Part shown: piece by piece, positions 25,009 through 35,760 of the stretch
How positions within the stretch are numbered: position 1 is the stretch's first letter
Layout of the letters: each line of letters opens with the position of its first letter
Origin: Mercurialis annua
Lineage: Eukaryota; Streptophyta; Magnoliopsida; Malpighiales; Euphorbiaceae
Direction of reading: 5' to 3'
Length of the DNA: 64,000 bases
NCBI RefSeq assembly: GCF_937616625.2
Contig: NC_065575.1
Span: 4,285,501-4,349,500 of the forward strand
The notes under the pieces: generated by a model
Databases searched by the model: none
What the model was told of the DNA's origin: nothing
Seen by the model: the letters and a program-made list of their open reading frames with translations, nothing else
Translations under genes and position numbers: made by a program

Positions 25009-28000
25009 ATGAATACCGATGAGGTTGCTGCCTACGGTTCTTCTACTGTTGATGCCAACAAACCATTCCGGTTTGAAGGCTTGCATTTCAAAAGATGGAA
25101 ACAGAAGACTGAATTTTTCCTAACCATCAAGAAGGTGGTTTCTGTTTTGACAATGGCAATACCTGTCGTTGATGAAACTGCCGAGGAAGAAGAAAAGGAA
25201 AAACAGAACGGTGAACTTCAACAGTGGATGACTAATGATTACTTGTGCAAGAATTTTATTCTCAATGCACTAAGTGATGATCTCTATGATTACTACAATG
25301 ATGGAAAGACTGCAAAGGAAACTTGGGAGGCGCTGCAAAAGAAATATGATACCGAGGAGGCGGGGACTAAAAAGTATGCAGTCAGCCGCTACCTTAAATA
25401 TCAAATGAGTGATGAAAAATCTGTCGAGGCGCAATCCCATGAATTGCAGAAAATAGCTCATGAGATCATCTCCGAAGGTATGGTTCTTGATGAACAATTT
25501 CAAGTTGCTGTTTTAATTGACAAATTACCTCCTTCGTGGAGGGACTTTAAGAATTCTCTCAGGCACAAAACAAAAGAGTTCTCGCTGGAAAGCTTGATCA
25601 CTCGTCTTCGGATTGAGGAAGAGGCGAGAAAACAAGATCTAAAAGATGAAGTGCTGGTTGTTTCTAACAACACAAGGAAGTTTAGTTCGATGAGTCTGAA
25701 GCCTAATGGCAAGAATTTTAAGAATCAGAATCGCAACTCGAACCAAAACCAAAATGTGAATCGCAACAAAGCGAACCAGAATGGTAATCCTTCAAGGAAC
25801 CATATTGTGAAACAGGCACCACCTGTTAAGAATGACCTGCCACCATTTCTATGCTTTAACTGTGGAAAACCGGGTCATATGGCACGCAAGTGTCGGAACA
25901 AGCCAAGTACTGCTCCACAGGCTAACTTGACTGAAGAGCCTTTTACGGCTATGATAACAGAAATGATGGCTGAGATCAACCTTGTTGGTGGATCAAGTGG
26001 TTGGTGGGTAGACACAGGCGCTAATCGCCATGTTTGCCACGATCGTGCTATGTTCAAAACATACACTGCCGTGGACGATAAGAAAGTATTACTGGGTGAT
26101 ACTCACACCACTACTGTCGCTGGAATTGGAAGTGTTGAACTGAAATTTACTTCAGGAAAAACACTAATCTTGAAGGATGTGATGCACACTCCTATGATGA
26201 GGAAGAACTTGGTGTCTGGCTATCTTCTCAACAAGGCTGGATTCTTTCAGACTATTGGTGGAGATATGTACACCATTACTAGAAATGGTATTTTTGTGGG
26301 AAAGGGTTATGCTTGTGAGGGTATGTTTAAGTTGAATGTTGAAATTATCAATAAAGATGTTGCTTCTGTTTACATGGTTTGTGATTTTAATACTTGGCAT
26401 GCAAGACTCTGCCATGTAAATAAAAGGATAATTAACAACATGAGCACCCTAGGATTAATTCCTAAAATGAACCAAACTGAGTTTGAAAAATGTGAATTCT
26501 GTAGTCAAGCTAAGATAACTAAAAACTCACATAAATCAGTAATTAGAGAATCTGAACCTTTAGATTTAATACATTCTGATATATGTGAACTTGACGGTAC
26601 CTTGACCAGAAATGGTAAAAGATATTTTATCACTTTTATTGATGATTGTTCTGATTTTACACATGTGTATTTGATGAAAAATAAAAGTGATGCACTTGAC
26701 ATGTTCAAGTTATTTGTAACAGAAATTGAAAATCAATTCAATAAGAAAATCAAGAGATTTCGCAGTGATAGAGGTACTGAATATGAATCTAGCTTGTTTA
26801 TAGAATTCTATAACTCACATGGTATTGTGCATGAAAGAACAGCACCTTATTCTCCTGAAATGAACGGTAAAGCCGAAAGAAAAAATAGAACACTTACAGA
26901 AGCAGTAGTGTCTATTTTATTGAATTCTGGAGCTGCTTCTTATTGGTGGGGTGAAATTCTGTTGACTGTTTGTTATGTACTCAACAGAGTCCCGAAATCA
27001 AACAGGAAGATTTCACCTTATGAGATCCTAAAGAAAAGACAACCAAATTTGTCTTATTTGAGAACTTGGGGCTGTTTAGCCTATGTTCGGATTCCTGATC
27101 CGAAACGAATAAAATTAGCAAGGAGAGCCTATGAATGTGTTTTCATTGGGTATGCAGTCAATAGCAAGGCTTATAGATTTTATGACTTGACTGCACGAGT
27201 TATTATTGAATCAGTAGATGCTGATTTTTATGAACAGAAATTTCCTTTTAAATTAGGAAATAGTGGGGGCGAATCATCTAGTAATGTTCCTGTGGTCAGG
27301 AATAATGAGATTACTAATGATAAAGAACCAGAAATCAGAAGAAGTAAAAGAGCTAGAATTTCGAAAGACTTTGGAACTGATTTCCATGTCTATTCTTTAG
27401 AGGAGGATCCTACGAAACTCCAGGAAGCTTTAACTTCATTAGATTCTGATTTGTGGCAAGAAGCCATAAATGATGAGATGGATTCATTAGAGTCCAATCA
27501 TACGTGGCATTTGACTGATCTGCCTCCCGGTTGCAAAACCATAGGTTGTAAATGGATCTTAAAAAAGAAATTGAAACCTGATGGTACTGTAGACAAATAC
27601 AAAGCTCGACTTGTAGCCAAGGGTTACAGACAACGTGAAAACATTGATTTCTTTGATACCTATTCACCTGTTACTAGAATAACATCCATTAGAGTGCTGA
27701 TTTCGATCGCTGCGCTATATGATTTGGTCGTACACCAAATGGATGTTAAAACTGCTTTTTTAAATGGTGAACTGGAGGAAGAAATTTACATGGATCAACC
27801 TGAAGGTTTTGTAATACATGGTCAGGAACAGAAGGTGTGAAAGTTAGACAAATCTTTGTATGGTCTAAAACAAGCACCTAAGCAATGGCATGAGAAATTT
27901 GATAATCTTGTCATCTCAAATGGCTTTAAAGTGAATGAAAGTGACAAATGTATTTACTACAAATCTGAAAAGGAACTTTGCACTTTCATATGTCTTTATG

Positions 28001-28947
28001 TAGATGACTTGTTGATTTTTGGATCAAATATTCATGTTGTGAATGCTGTGAAATCAATGTTGAGTGCCAACTTTGATATGAAAGATCTAGGTGAAGCGAA
28101 TGTCATTCTTGGCATAAAGATAACTAGATCTGAAAAAGGAATTTCTTTAGATCAATCTCACTATGTTGAGAAGATTCTAAAGAAATATAACTACTTCGAC
28201 TGTAAACCTGCATGTACACCTTATGATCCAAGTGTAAAACTTTTTAAGAACACTGGTGATAGTGTACGACAGTCTGAATATGCGAGCATCATTGGCAGCC
28301 TTCGGTATGCCACTGATTGTACTAGACCCGACATTGCATATGTCGTTGGATTACTGTGCAGGTTTACTAGTAGACCTAGTATTGAGCATTGGCATGCTAT
28401 TGAAAGGGTTATGAGATACCTTAAAAGAACAATAAATCTTGGATTACATTATCTGAAGCATCCTGCTGTACTTGAAGGGTATAGTGATGCAGATTGGAAT
28501 ACATTGTCAGATGATTCCAAAGCCACGAGCGGCTATATTTTCAGTATAGCTGGTGGAGCTGTTTCTTGGAAATCAAAGAAACAGACGATTCTGGCTCAAT
28601 CTACGATGGAGTCAGAAATGATAGCACTAGCTGCTGCTAGTGAAGAAGCAGGATGGCTAAGAAGCCTGCTAGCTGAGATTCCTTTATGGGAAAGACCGAT
28701 ACCAGCTGTGTTGATCCATTGCGATAGTACCGCGGCTATTGCAAAAATTGAGAACCGTTATTATAATGGTAAGAAACGACAGATACGTCGTAAGCACAGC
28801 ACTGTTAGAGAGTTTATCTCAACAGGGGCTGTTAGAGTGGATCATGTACGCACTGATGATAACTTAGCAGATCCTTTGACGAAAGGATTAGCTAGAGAGA
28901 AAGTCCATAAAACCTCAAAAGGAATGGGACTATTGCCTATTGAATGA
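25009..28947 (+). pseudogene. Copia gag-pol polyprotein with one internal stop
   Basis: Single long frame starting at ATG 25009, interrupted by TGA at 27838-27840 and then open in the same frame to the stop at 28945-28947. Domain order is that of Ty1/copia: gag with zinc knuckle CFNCGKPGHMARKC (about residue 282), aspartic protease with DTGA (about 335), a GAG-pre-integrase HHCC-type zinc region (WHARLCHVN, CEFCSQAK), integrase with D-D-E candidates in HSDICE, SDRGTEY and NGKAERKNR, reverse transcriptase with KTAFLNGELEEEIYM and YVDD, and RNase H. The stop falls inside reverse transcriptase just before SLYGLKQAP, at a place where relatives have a cysteine codon, so one base change (TGT/TGC to TGA) is the likely cause. 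Enzymatically this copy is presumably dead unless read through. Confidence 0.92.
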
Positions 28948-29457
28948 ATCATCCATAATGGTAACCCGACCTAACTGACTGGAGATCCCAAGAAATAGGT
29001 TCAATGGGTAATAACAAGTTATGAATGATATGAGCCAGAACATGCAAAATTAATGCATGATTCATAAAGCGAGAAGAGGATGAGTTAATAGAATCTCTTA
29101 ATGAAGTCTATACTCCATATGGAGTGGAGTACCTAGCTATAGGAGTACTCTTGATAGCTTCACCTTTGTGAATGTGGAAGTGCCGCTTCCTATGAAATTT
29201 GAGGCAAAATTTCTAGAGCGTTCACTAAACTGGGATAGACGTGCAGGGCCATAAATGCACGGGCTTTAGAAAAACACTTATGAAAAGAACGTGCGTGGTT
29301 TGATGTCCGAGATAGAGTTCAAGACTACGAGTCACTCTTGTTGAATCAGAATCTTACTCACTACGCAAAGGTTCAAATCGAAAGATACCTTTGTTTATGC
29401 ACAATCTTAACAGAAATTGCTCGAGAAACTTTTTTTTTAAAATTCAAAGTGGGGGAT

Positions 29458-30159
29458 TGTTGGAAAGTTATTGAATTTAAAAAATTAAAAAGGAAAAAGT
29501 GCCTTGTAACTTGAAATGAGAAGATAGAGAGTTTTGTGGTTTTCCCACATTGCTTAGGAAAACTCAATACATTGGGTTTATAAACTTGGTCTTTCTCATA
29601 TGGGTTTGGGCCCCAAGGGGTACCCAGTTTTGTGAACGGGCTAGGAGTTACATCCTACCCGATTTACCACACACGCGCGCGCGCGCCGTCCGTCCGGTCG
29701 GTCGGCCGGCCTGGCCTGGCCTGGTCTGGGTGGGTGGGTGGTTCGGTTCGGCTAGCACTTTATTTTTTGCATACAAAAGTATTAATGATTTTTTATTCAA
29801 TTATTTTGTAACTGTAATGACTCTTCCACTCCATCTGACTGTTGATGTTTTTCTTCATTAAATCAGAAATCATTTTCTGTATTTATTGTTCACTCAGCAG
29901 CTATGTTTTCTTAGCCTATAAATACTGGCTTCATTTTTCATTTTAGAATATACAAAAACACAGAGCAATACAGAGAAAGTGTTTTAGAGCTGATTTCACA
30001 GTGCAGTGTGATCAGTATTTCCGGCTGTTTTATCCTAGGGACGCCGCGGTTGATAGTCAGCTTTGCACCTCCGAGCTGTGCCGCGAAACGTCTAAAAGAG
30101 AGCGACCTAGTCCGCGACTCAGCCTCATCATATTCAGTTTTACAGCAATTGTATCAACA
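29458..30159 (+). repeat. Copia LTR3 (3' LTR)
   Basis: Preceded by the purine-rich tract AAAGTGGGGGA. Equal to LTR2 apart from extra GGTCGGTC, CCTGG and GGGT repeat units in the GC-rich segment (about 29695-29745). Ends GTATCAACA directly before the target duplication CGTAC. Confidence 0.93.
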
Positions 30160-30164
30160 CGTAC

Positions 30165-32802
30165 CAACATGACTTTGTTCATCGTTGTGCGATAAGATGG
30201 CATGTTAGCGGAATTTTCTTTTTTGATTATTATATTTTACTTGTACTTTTTAGGGGTAATGTTATAAAAATGCATAAACTATACATGTTTTCTCAATTTA
30301 ATTATGAACTTTAAAACGTCTCAATTGTATGCATGAACTTTCATTTTTTCTCAATTCGATACATGGGACCATAATATGATGATGTGGCTGCCAAAAATGA
30401 TGTCCACTTCAACAAAATTACACCAATAAATGAGTGTCACGTCATCATATGCATCAAATTGTGAAAAATGAAAGTTGATGTATACAATTGAGACGTTTTA
30501 AAGTTCATGATTAAATTGAGAAAACATGTATAGTTTATGAATTTATTTAACATTAACCCTATTTTTTATTATTTCATATTTAATTGTTGGATTTTAAAAA
30601 ACTATATATTTGCTTGTTGTTATATGGCTTTTACGTTTGTACTTTCATCTTCTTCTTCAATGATTCTATCTCGATTTTAAAAAAACTCATTATTTGACTT
30701 TGCCATAATGCATTATTAAGTCACTTCACTTGTTCTGGTTTTAGCATTAGATCCTCTATTTTTAATTATCAGCATTGAATTTTTATATATTTAGTTTTAT
30801 AAAATATCAGATACTTTTGTCACAATAAATTTTAATGGTGCCAACTCAGTCCATAAAAAAAGTAAAAATTTAATGTTGACAAGAATAAAATATGTGGTCT
30901 ATATTTTAATAAAATTAAAGTTGAAAATAAATAAAAGACTCATCTCAGTCGCAGTACGTGAAGTATATATAGTTTATTTTCATGGCAGGAGACCTAGTGT
31001 CTGCAAAATTAAAAATAAAAGGACCTAATGTTGACAAATAAACGTGTTGGTATTTAATATCAAAAAGTGAACAAGTATAAGGATCCAAAGATGTGTTAGC
31101 CTTTGGCTTTATTAGTGTATTTGATTCAAATTTAAAACAAACAAAAAAATCTCCAAGACTCCAACCATGTATAAATAATCGAGAAATTGGTCATTATAAT
31201 CCCTATACTATGGACCGATTTCACATAAATTAAAATTAGTCTATTTTAATAATTTACTTTGTAACTTTTTAAACAGGACTATTTTATATATTAATAGCGC
31301 ATAAATTGTTTCAATATTTTTATTTAATATTATATGTGAAATTTCAATATAATGGTGTTTATTTTATATGAATCTTTATAGATATGTAATTAATATTTTA
31401 ATAATTCGCTTTATGCACTTTGAAAACATATTAATGCGTGCAATCAGACTTAATTTAAAGAGTTATAGATTAAATTATTAAAATATATTAAATTTGATTT
31501 ATATTGAAATGTCTCACAATATTGAGGACTAGAGGGATCGTTAATTGACAAATGAATGATTAATATTGGTGTTTAATTTTGAACTTAGAGGTGTTTCAAG
31601 CGTATACTTCACATCTAATTCTGTTTCAATCAAATACAACATTAATATTTATCCAATTAAAATAATATTTCTTTTTCTTAATATCTCTATTTTTTTGGTA
31701 CAAAGTAAATCCTCAGTATTTCTTCTGAATTTTTATTATCGACGGTATGTGTTTTTTTTTCAGTACATTATTTTTATTCATAGCTAGAAAATACATAATT
31801 TTTAATTTTATAACAAAAAATTATCTTTGATTATAATAAATCTAGTATATGTGACTGTATATCTAATAAAATTTTAGAAAAATAGACTAACACATGTAAA
31901 ATAAGAAATTATATTCATCAAAAAAAATTAAATTCATAAAAAAGAAAAGAAATTATAACAGTGTCTACAAATAACAAATTTTCCTTATCAATTTTTCTTA
32001 CACATTTTTTTATTGAAACAAGAAGTATGTAATTGTTATAAGAGTAAAATTCAATTATTTTATAGTTGAAAATTGAAATAAAAACATTATGCTCCGATGG
32101 AGAGAAAAGAAAATTCAGATAACTCATTACTCACCCATTGTGCTAGTAATTTTTTTCTATAGGTAGAATTAAATTATATCAGACGTTAGTAATTAGTTTG
32201 TCTATCGTCAAATGTTAAATTGGCCTTAAACCACTTGATCCTATTAGAATTCGAAACCGAGATCTCATGAATGCACATGTTTTTTCATCCAAAAAAACAT
32301 AAAAGTCAAAATAAATTAAATACAAAAACTAGATAAAAACAAAATTTAAAAAAAGGACCAAATTAATAAAATTTTAAAAATACACGGGGCTAAAGATGAG
32401 TTTGGCATATACAAGAATATGATATGATTATGTTCAGTTTTCTACATTATCATGTTCTTGTTGTTTACACTTCCTGTCTCTATCCCTACGCCATTAATTA
32501 ATTAATTAATTAATTTTTAATTAGCAAAATATATTGGTTGATCATCTACTACTAATCTTACATGGAATCCACATGTAACTTTGGTCTAATCTTACACGCC
32601 AACAATTCTTTTCTTTATTATTTTCGACAGACTTAAACTTTAATTCTTCTTCAAAAATTTATGCTCAGTGAGTATTATTGTTGCTTCAATTGTAATTGGA
32701 TTTAATTAATTTAACAGCTGATTTGTTTTTGTTTTTTTGGGTTTGGTTTTTGTTTGTTAATCAGTGATTAATTCAGTTGCTGTTGTTTTCTAGAGCTGAT
32801 TA
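30165..32802. other. Intergenic between retrotransposon and second Yippee gene
   Basis: Contains the MITE at 30253-30559 and otherwise AT-rich DNA with no supported gene. Near 32490-32510 there is a short (TTAA) run. The right end, from about 32640, is probably the 5' UTR and promoter of the Yippee gene. Confidence 0.45.
30253..30559. mobile_element. Mutator-type MITE (307 bp)
   Basis: Left end GGGGTAATGTTATAAAAATG and right end AACATTAACCC begin inverted repeats of about 100 bp (both contain ATAAACTATACATGTTTTCT and TTTAAAACGTCTCAATTGTA). Flanking 9-mers TACTTTTTA (30244-30252) and TATTTTTTA (30560-30568) differ at one base. Located 93 bp from the right end of the copia insertion. Confidence 0.8.
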
Positions 32803-33859
32803 ATGGCGGAATTGGTAGGTCCTCGATTGTATAGCTGTTGTAATTGTCGGAACCTTGTATCTCTTCATGATGATGTTATTTCTAAGACTTTTCAGGTGAA
32901 TTTCACTTCAATCTCTGATATTTTAATCCAGTTTTTAGTTTGAAGATGAGATAATTTAGCTGTTTTTTTTATTTTACTTTGATTATAAATTCTGTTTATT
33001 TATGATAACTTCTAATGTAAATTTTGTATTTGCGTTAATTACATGTTCATTTGACTGAAATGATTGGACTACGTACTCGAGAAATACAAATGGACTCCGT
33101 CAATCATGTTATCCGTGGAGAGAGTCGATAAAAATTGCAATATGTCATTAAATTATTAAAATTTCTACTTAATCACGTGATGTGTTTAATTTATTGGCTC
33201 CGTGTATAGATAGCGTGCTAGATAAAGTCTTATGTGAGAATTTATCCGACTTATTTGTGCCGATTCATGTCACGGCAGTCGTGTTTATGACCGATATTGC
33301 TGATTCGAACTCATTAATCCTTCATAATTCTGTCACAAATTAGTGACTGGAAGTTTCAACACAATCTTTTGATAGTGAATTGTTCGAGCCGGTAGTCTTA
33401 ATTCCGGTGAGATTTTTTCTGTGTTTTTCGGGTTCTTAAGAAGAACTTAAGTCGAGAAATGAATAAGGGAAAGCAGAAAATCATAGGGAGTTTCATTCAG
33501 TTGAATCTTGCATTACAAACCTGACATAGTTGCTAAGGTTTTACTAGTTTATTTTGTTGCTTCTTTCATTTAAACTTCTAGAGATTAATATAATACAAAA
33601 TTTGGTTTAAAAATTTCAAAATCTTGCATAGGGAAGACATGGCCGAGCGTTTTTGTTCTCCCACGCGATGAATATTGTTATAGGAGCTAAAGAAGATCGG
33701 AATCTTCTCACTGGTCTACATACCGTTGCTGATGTTTACTGCAGTGATTGCGGTCAAGTGCTGGGTTGGAAATACGAGCGAGCTTATGAGGCGTCTCAGA
33801 AGTACAAAGAAGGGAAATTCATACTTGAGAAATCAAAGATTGTGAAGGAGAATTGGTAA
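32803..33859 (+). CDS. Yippee-like zinc-binding protein (106 aa, 2 exons)
   Basis: Paralogue of the gene at 21514-22730. Exons are 32803-32895 and 33632-33859, 107 codons with stop, with one phase-0 intron in the same aligned position (after KTFQ here, after TSYK there). Zinc ligands are C12-x2-C15 (SCCNC) and C68-x2-C71 (YCSDC). The typical [30 protein letters not shown] and ILEK segments are present. The start at 32803 is chosen because it places the first CxxC about ten residues in, as in relatives. Its 3' flank, from just after the stop, is duplicated near 38940 together with the downstream coiled-coil gene. Confidence 0.9.
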
Positions 33860-33885
33860 CACATTGTTCATTTTAATGCATATAA

Positions 33886-35760
33886 TTTTGTACAGAAAAT
33901 TCCTGCAACTGTATTTGTTATTGTCACACATTGTTCATTTATGCCATGTCCTATATTCTTAGTTATCTCATTTAGTAATTGATTATTCATAAAATATCAA
34001 TATAGAAACAGAAGATACAGGCAATATGATTTGATGAGTTTTAGGCTGTTTATAGAGGCAGCTGTGAACATCTTGCTTGACAAAAGAACAAGACAACATT
34101 TTCTACACAAAACACTACTATCCACTCGGGATGTATAGAAACCGAACAAAACCGATATATTTGGTTCCGTTTTTGGACATAACAAAATTTCATTCAAGAT
34201 TTAGTACAAACTGAACCTATTAGTTTAGTTCGAAGTTTTTTACATACATAAATTTGGTTTGGTTCAGTTTAAAAACAAAACAGAATGTTGATTTGATTCG
34301 AAACTGTTTGAACCAAATGCACAACCCTATTGTATCCACACCTAACCATATCAACAAAATAGTAGCCAATCTTATGTACCAAAACCATACCTCAGATTAT
34401 TGTTAGCTGTCTTCTACTCTCTCCCAATTCTGTTCGAGCCGTTCTTGGCGGAAAAGCATATCTCTGAGAGTGCTCTGCGCTTCCTTCACTCTAACACCAC
34501 CTTCCCGTATCTGAATATCCGCTGCATCCTTCTCTTCTAAAACTCTAGCCTTGTCAGCTTCGAGCATTTCTATTTCTGTTCTCCTTTCACAAAGTTCTAC
34601 CTCGAGTTTTTCGAGCAACTCTCTTGTATCTTGAACTCGAGCTTCAAGAGGCGCCATGTAGCTTTTCGCCTTAACAAGATTAACCTCGATCTTAGCAAAA
34701 GCCTTTTTTGCTTTAGATGATTGATGATCAAGCGTCTCATAGTCATCAATTATTATCTTCACACTTTGCGAATTTTCTTGCACCTCCTTCTCAGCCTTTT
34801 GAAATTTCCAGCAGTTTAAAATAAAGCTGCGCACAATGGCATAAAAAGATCGGTAATCAGCATTAACGCCTTTAAGGTACAAAAAGGCGTTGTTTGCTTG
34901 ATCGATCATTTGACCAGCATCATCGTTATTTGATTTTGTCATAAGAAATAACGCCAGCCCCTTTTTCACTCCGGAAACTGCTAATTCATTACATTGAAGC
35001 ATATCAGTTGCAACCCCACTCGAGTCGGGTGGTCCTGAAAGTGCAGAAAGTGGATCACTATGTTTGTCATTTTCCTGTGCCGCCTGCTCTGTCACTGTGG
35101 CCTCCGCAGCAGCATTGCGTCGAGCTAGCTGAGTTTTTAAGGTCGGTGGATCCTTCTCTGCAAGATCCTCGATCTTAATCATTTTCCTGGTCCTGCACTC
35201 TCGTCCTTCCTCCTCGGAACTCTAGATTCAAGTAAATGATTAGTTCTTAAAAGCATCAGATGATCAATAGATTACATTGAAAATGGATCTGATAACAAAT
35301 AGTTCTAACAAAGTATCATCACATCAGATAATAACTTGCTGACAATCTTTAAACTTCAACTTCTAAGGATGTTACATTTGGAAAATTCTTCATTTAAACT
35401 TCAAAAATCTTGATCAATCAAGAAAATTATCAACATGCAAGCTCAAAACAGATTCTAAACTTCTTGATCGAACTAAGAATCTTCGCATGCATGCAACCGA
35501 AAAAACCGATAAATTAAGGAAAAATTCTTTAAAATACACTAAAAAAAGAAACGAACTTACCAAAGGAGAGTCCTTTTGTTTGGTAGACTTAAGAACAAAG
35601 GTTCTGGGCTCTTCTGTTGCACAACTTTTATCTGCTTTGACTCTGCGTCTGAGTTCACGTACCTCCATTGTTGAGAGCTTCCTCACTTTCGCGGGAACCA
35701 AACAAGAAGTAGAATAGAAAGCTTCCTAAGCTCTAAGAAAACAAGAAGAATGTGATCAAA
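33886..35760. repeat. Segmental duplication, unit A
   Basis: Starts just after the Yippee stop codon and covers the coiled-coil gene copy A with its upstream region. Unit B is about 38938-41160. Shared landmarks: GTCACACATTGTTCATT and GCCATGTCCT(A/G)TATTCTTAG at 33925-33960 and 38975-39015, the whole second exon, and the first exon with its upstream AAGCTTC(C/T)TAAGCTC. Confidence 0.8.
34403..35668 (-). CDS. Uncharacterised coiled-coil protein, copy A (308 aa, 2 exons)
   Basis: I do not recognise the family. Exons are 35561-35668 and 34403-35221 (422 codons in all do not apply; the sum is 309 codons with stop), joined by a phase-0 intron with GTAAGT and TAG signals. The N-terminus is basic (VRELRRRVKADK), then an acidic/basic linker (SSEEEGRECRTRKMIKIED), a Ser/Pro/Leu segment (DPLSALSGPP), a probable helical domain with IDQANNAFLYLKGVNADYRS, and a long C-terminal coiled coil (about residues 190-305) rich in Glu/Lys/Leu. 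No membrane segment or signal peptide. Layout vaguely resembles coiled-coil tails of plant MATH or DUF724 proteins, but I would not assign either. A close paralogue lies at 39534-41103. Confidence 0.75.

Larger units (their letters stand above)
23505..30159 (+). mobile_element. Ty1/copia retrotransposon insertion with three LTRs
   Basis: The insertion is flanked by a perfect 5-bp target duplication CGTAC (23500-23504 and 30160-30164). Order: truncated LTR1 (23505-23746), junction with inverted copy (23747-23762), 3' internal fragment (23763-24291), LTR2 (24292-24976), internal region with gag-pol (24977-29457), and LTR3 (29458-30159). The 3' internal fragment repeats 28932-29457 with about one substitution and one 3-base indel. 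LTR2 (685 bp) and LTR3 (702 bp) look identical except for a GC-rich microsatellite whose length changes account for all 17 bases of difference. This is a recent insertion. The outer duplication shows that the three-LTR array behaves as one insertion, or arose inside one. Confidence 0.92.

Noticed and set aside
25009..28947. Two separate genes split at 27840
   Set aside because: Both parts are in one frame and the break is within a single reverse transcriptase domain, so this is one polyprotein with a nonsense codon.
32215..32285. SINE-like boxes near AAACCACTTGATCC and AATTCGAAACCGAG
   Set aside because: The box-like words are in the wrong relative order for a tRNA promoter on either strand.
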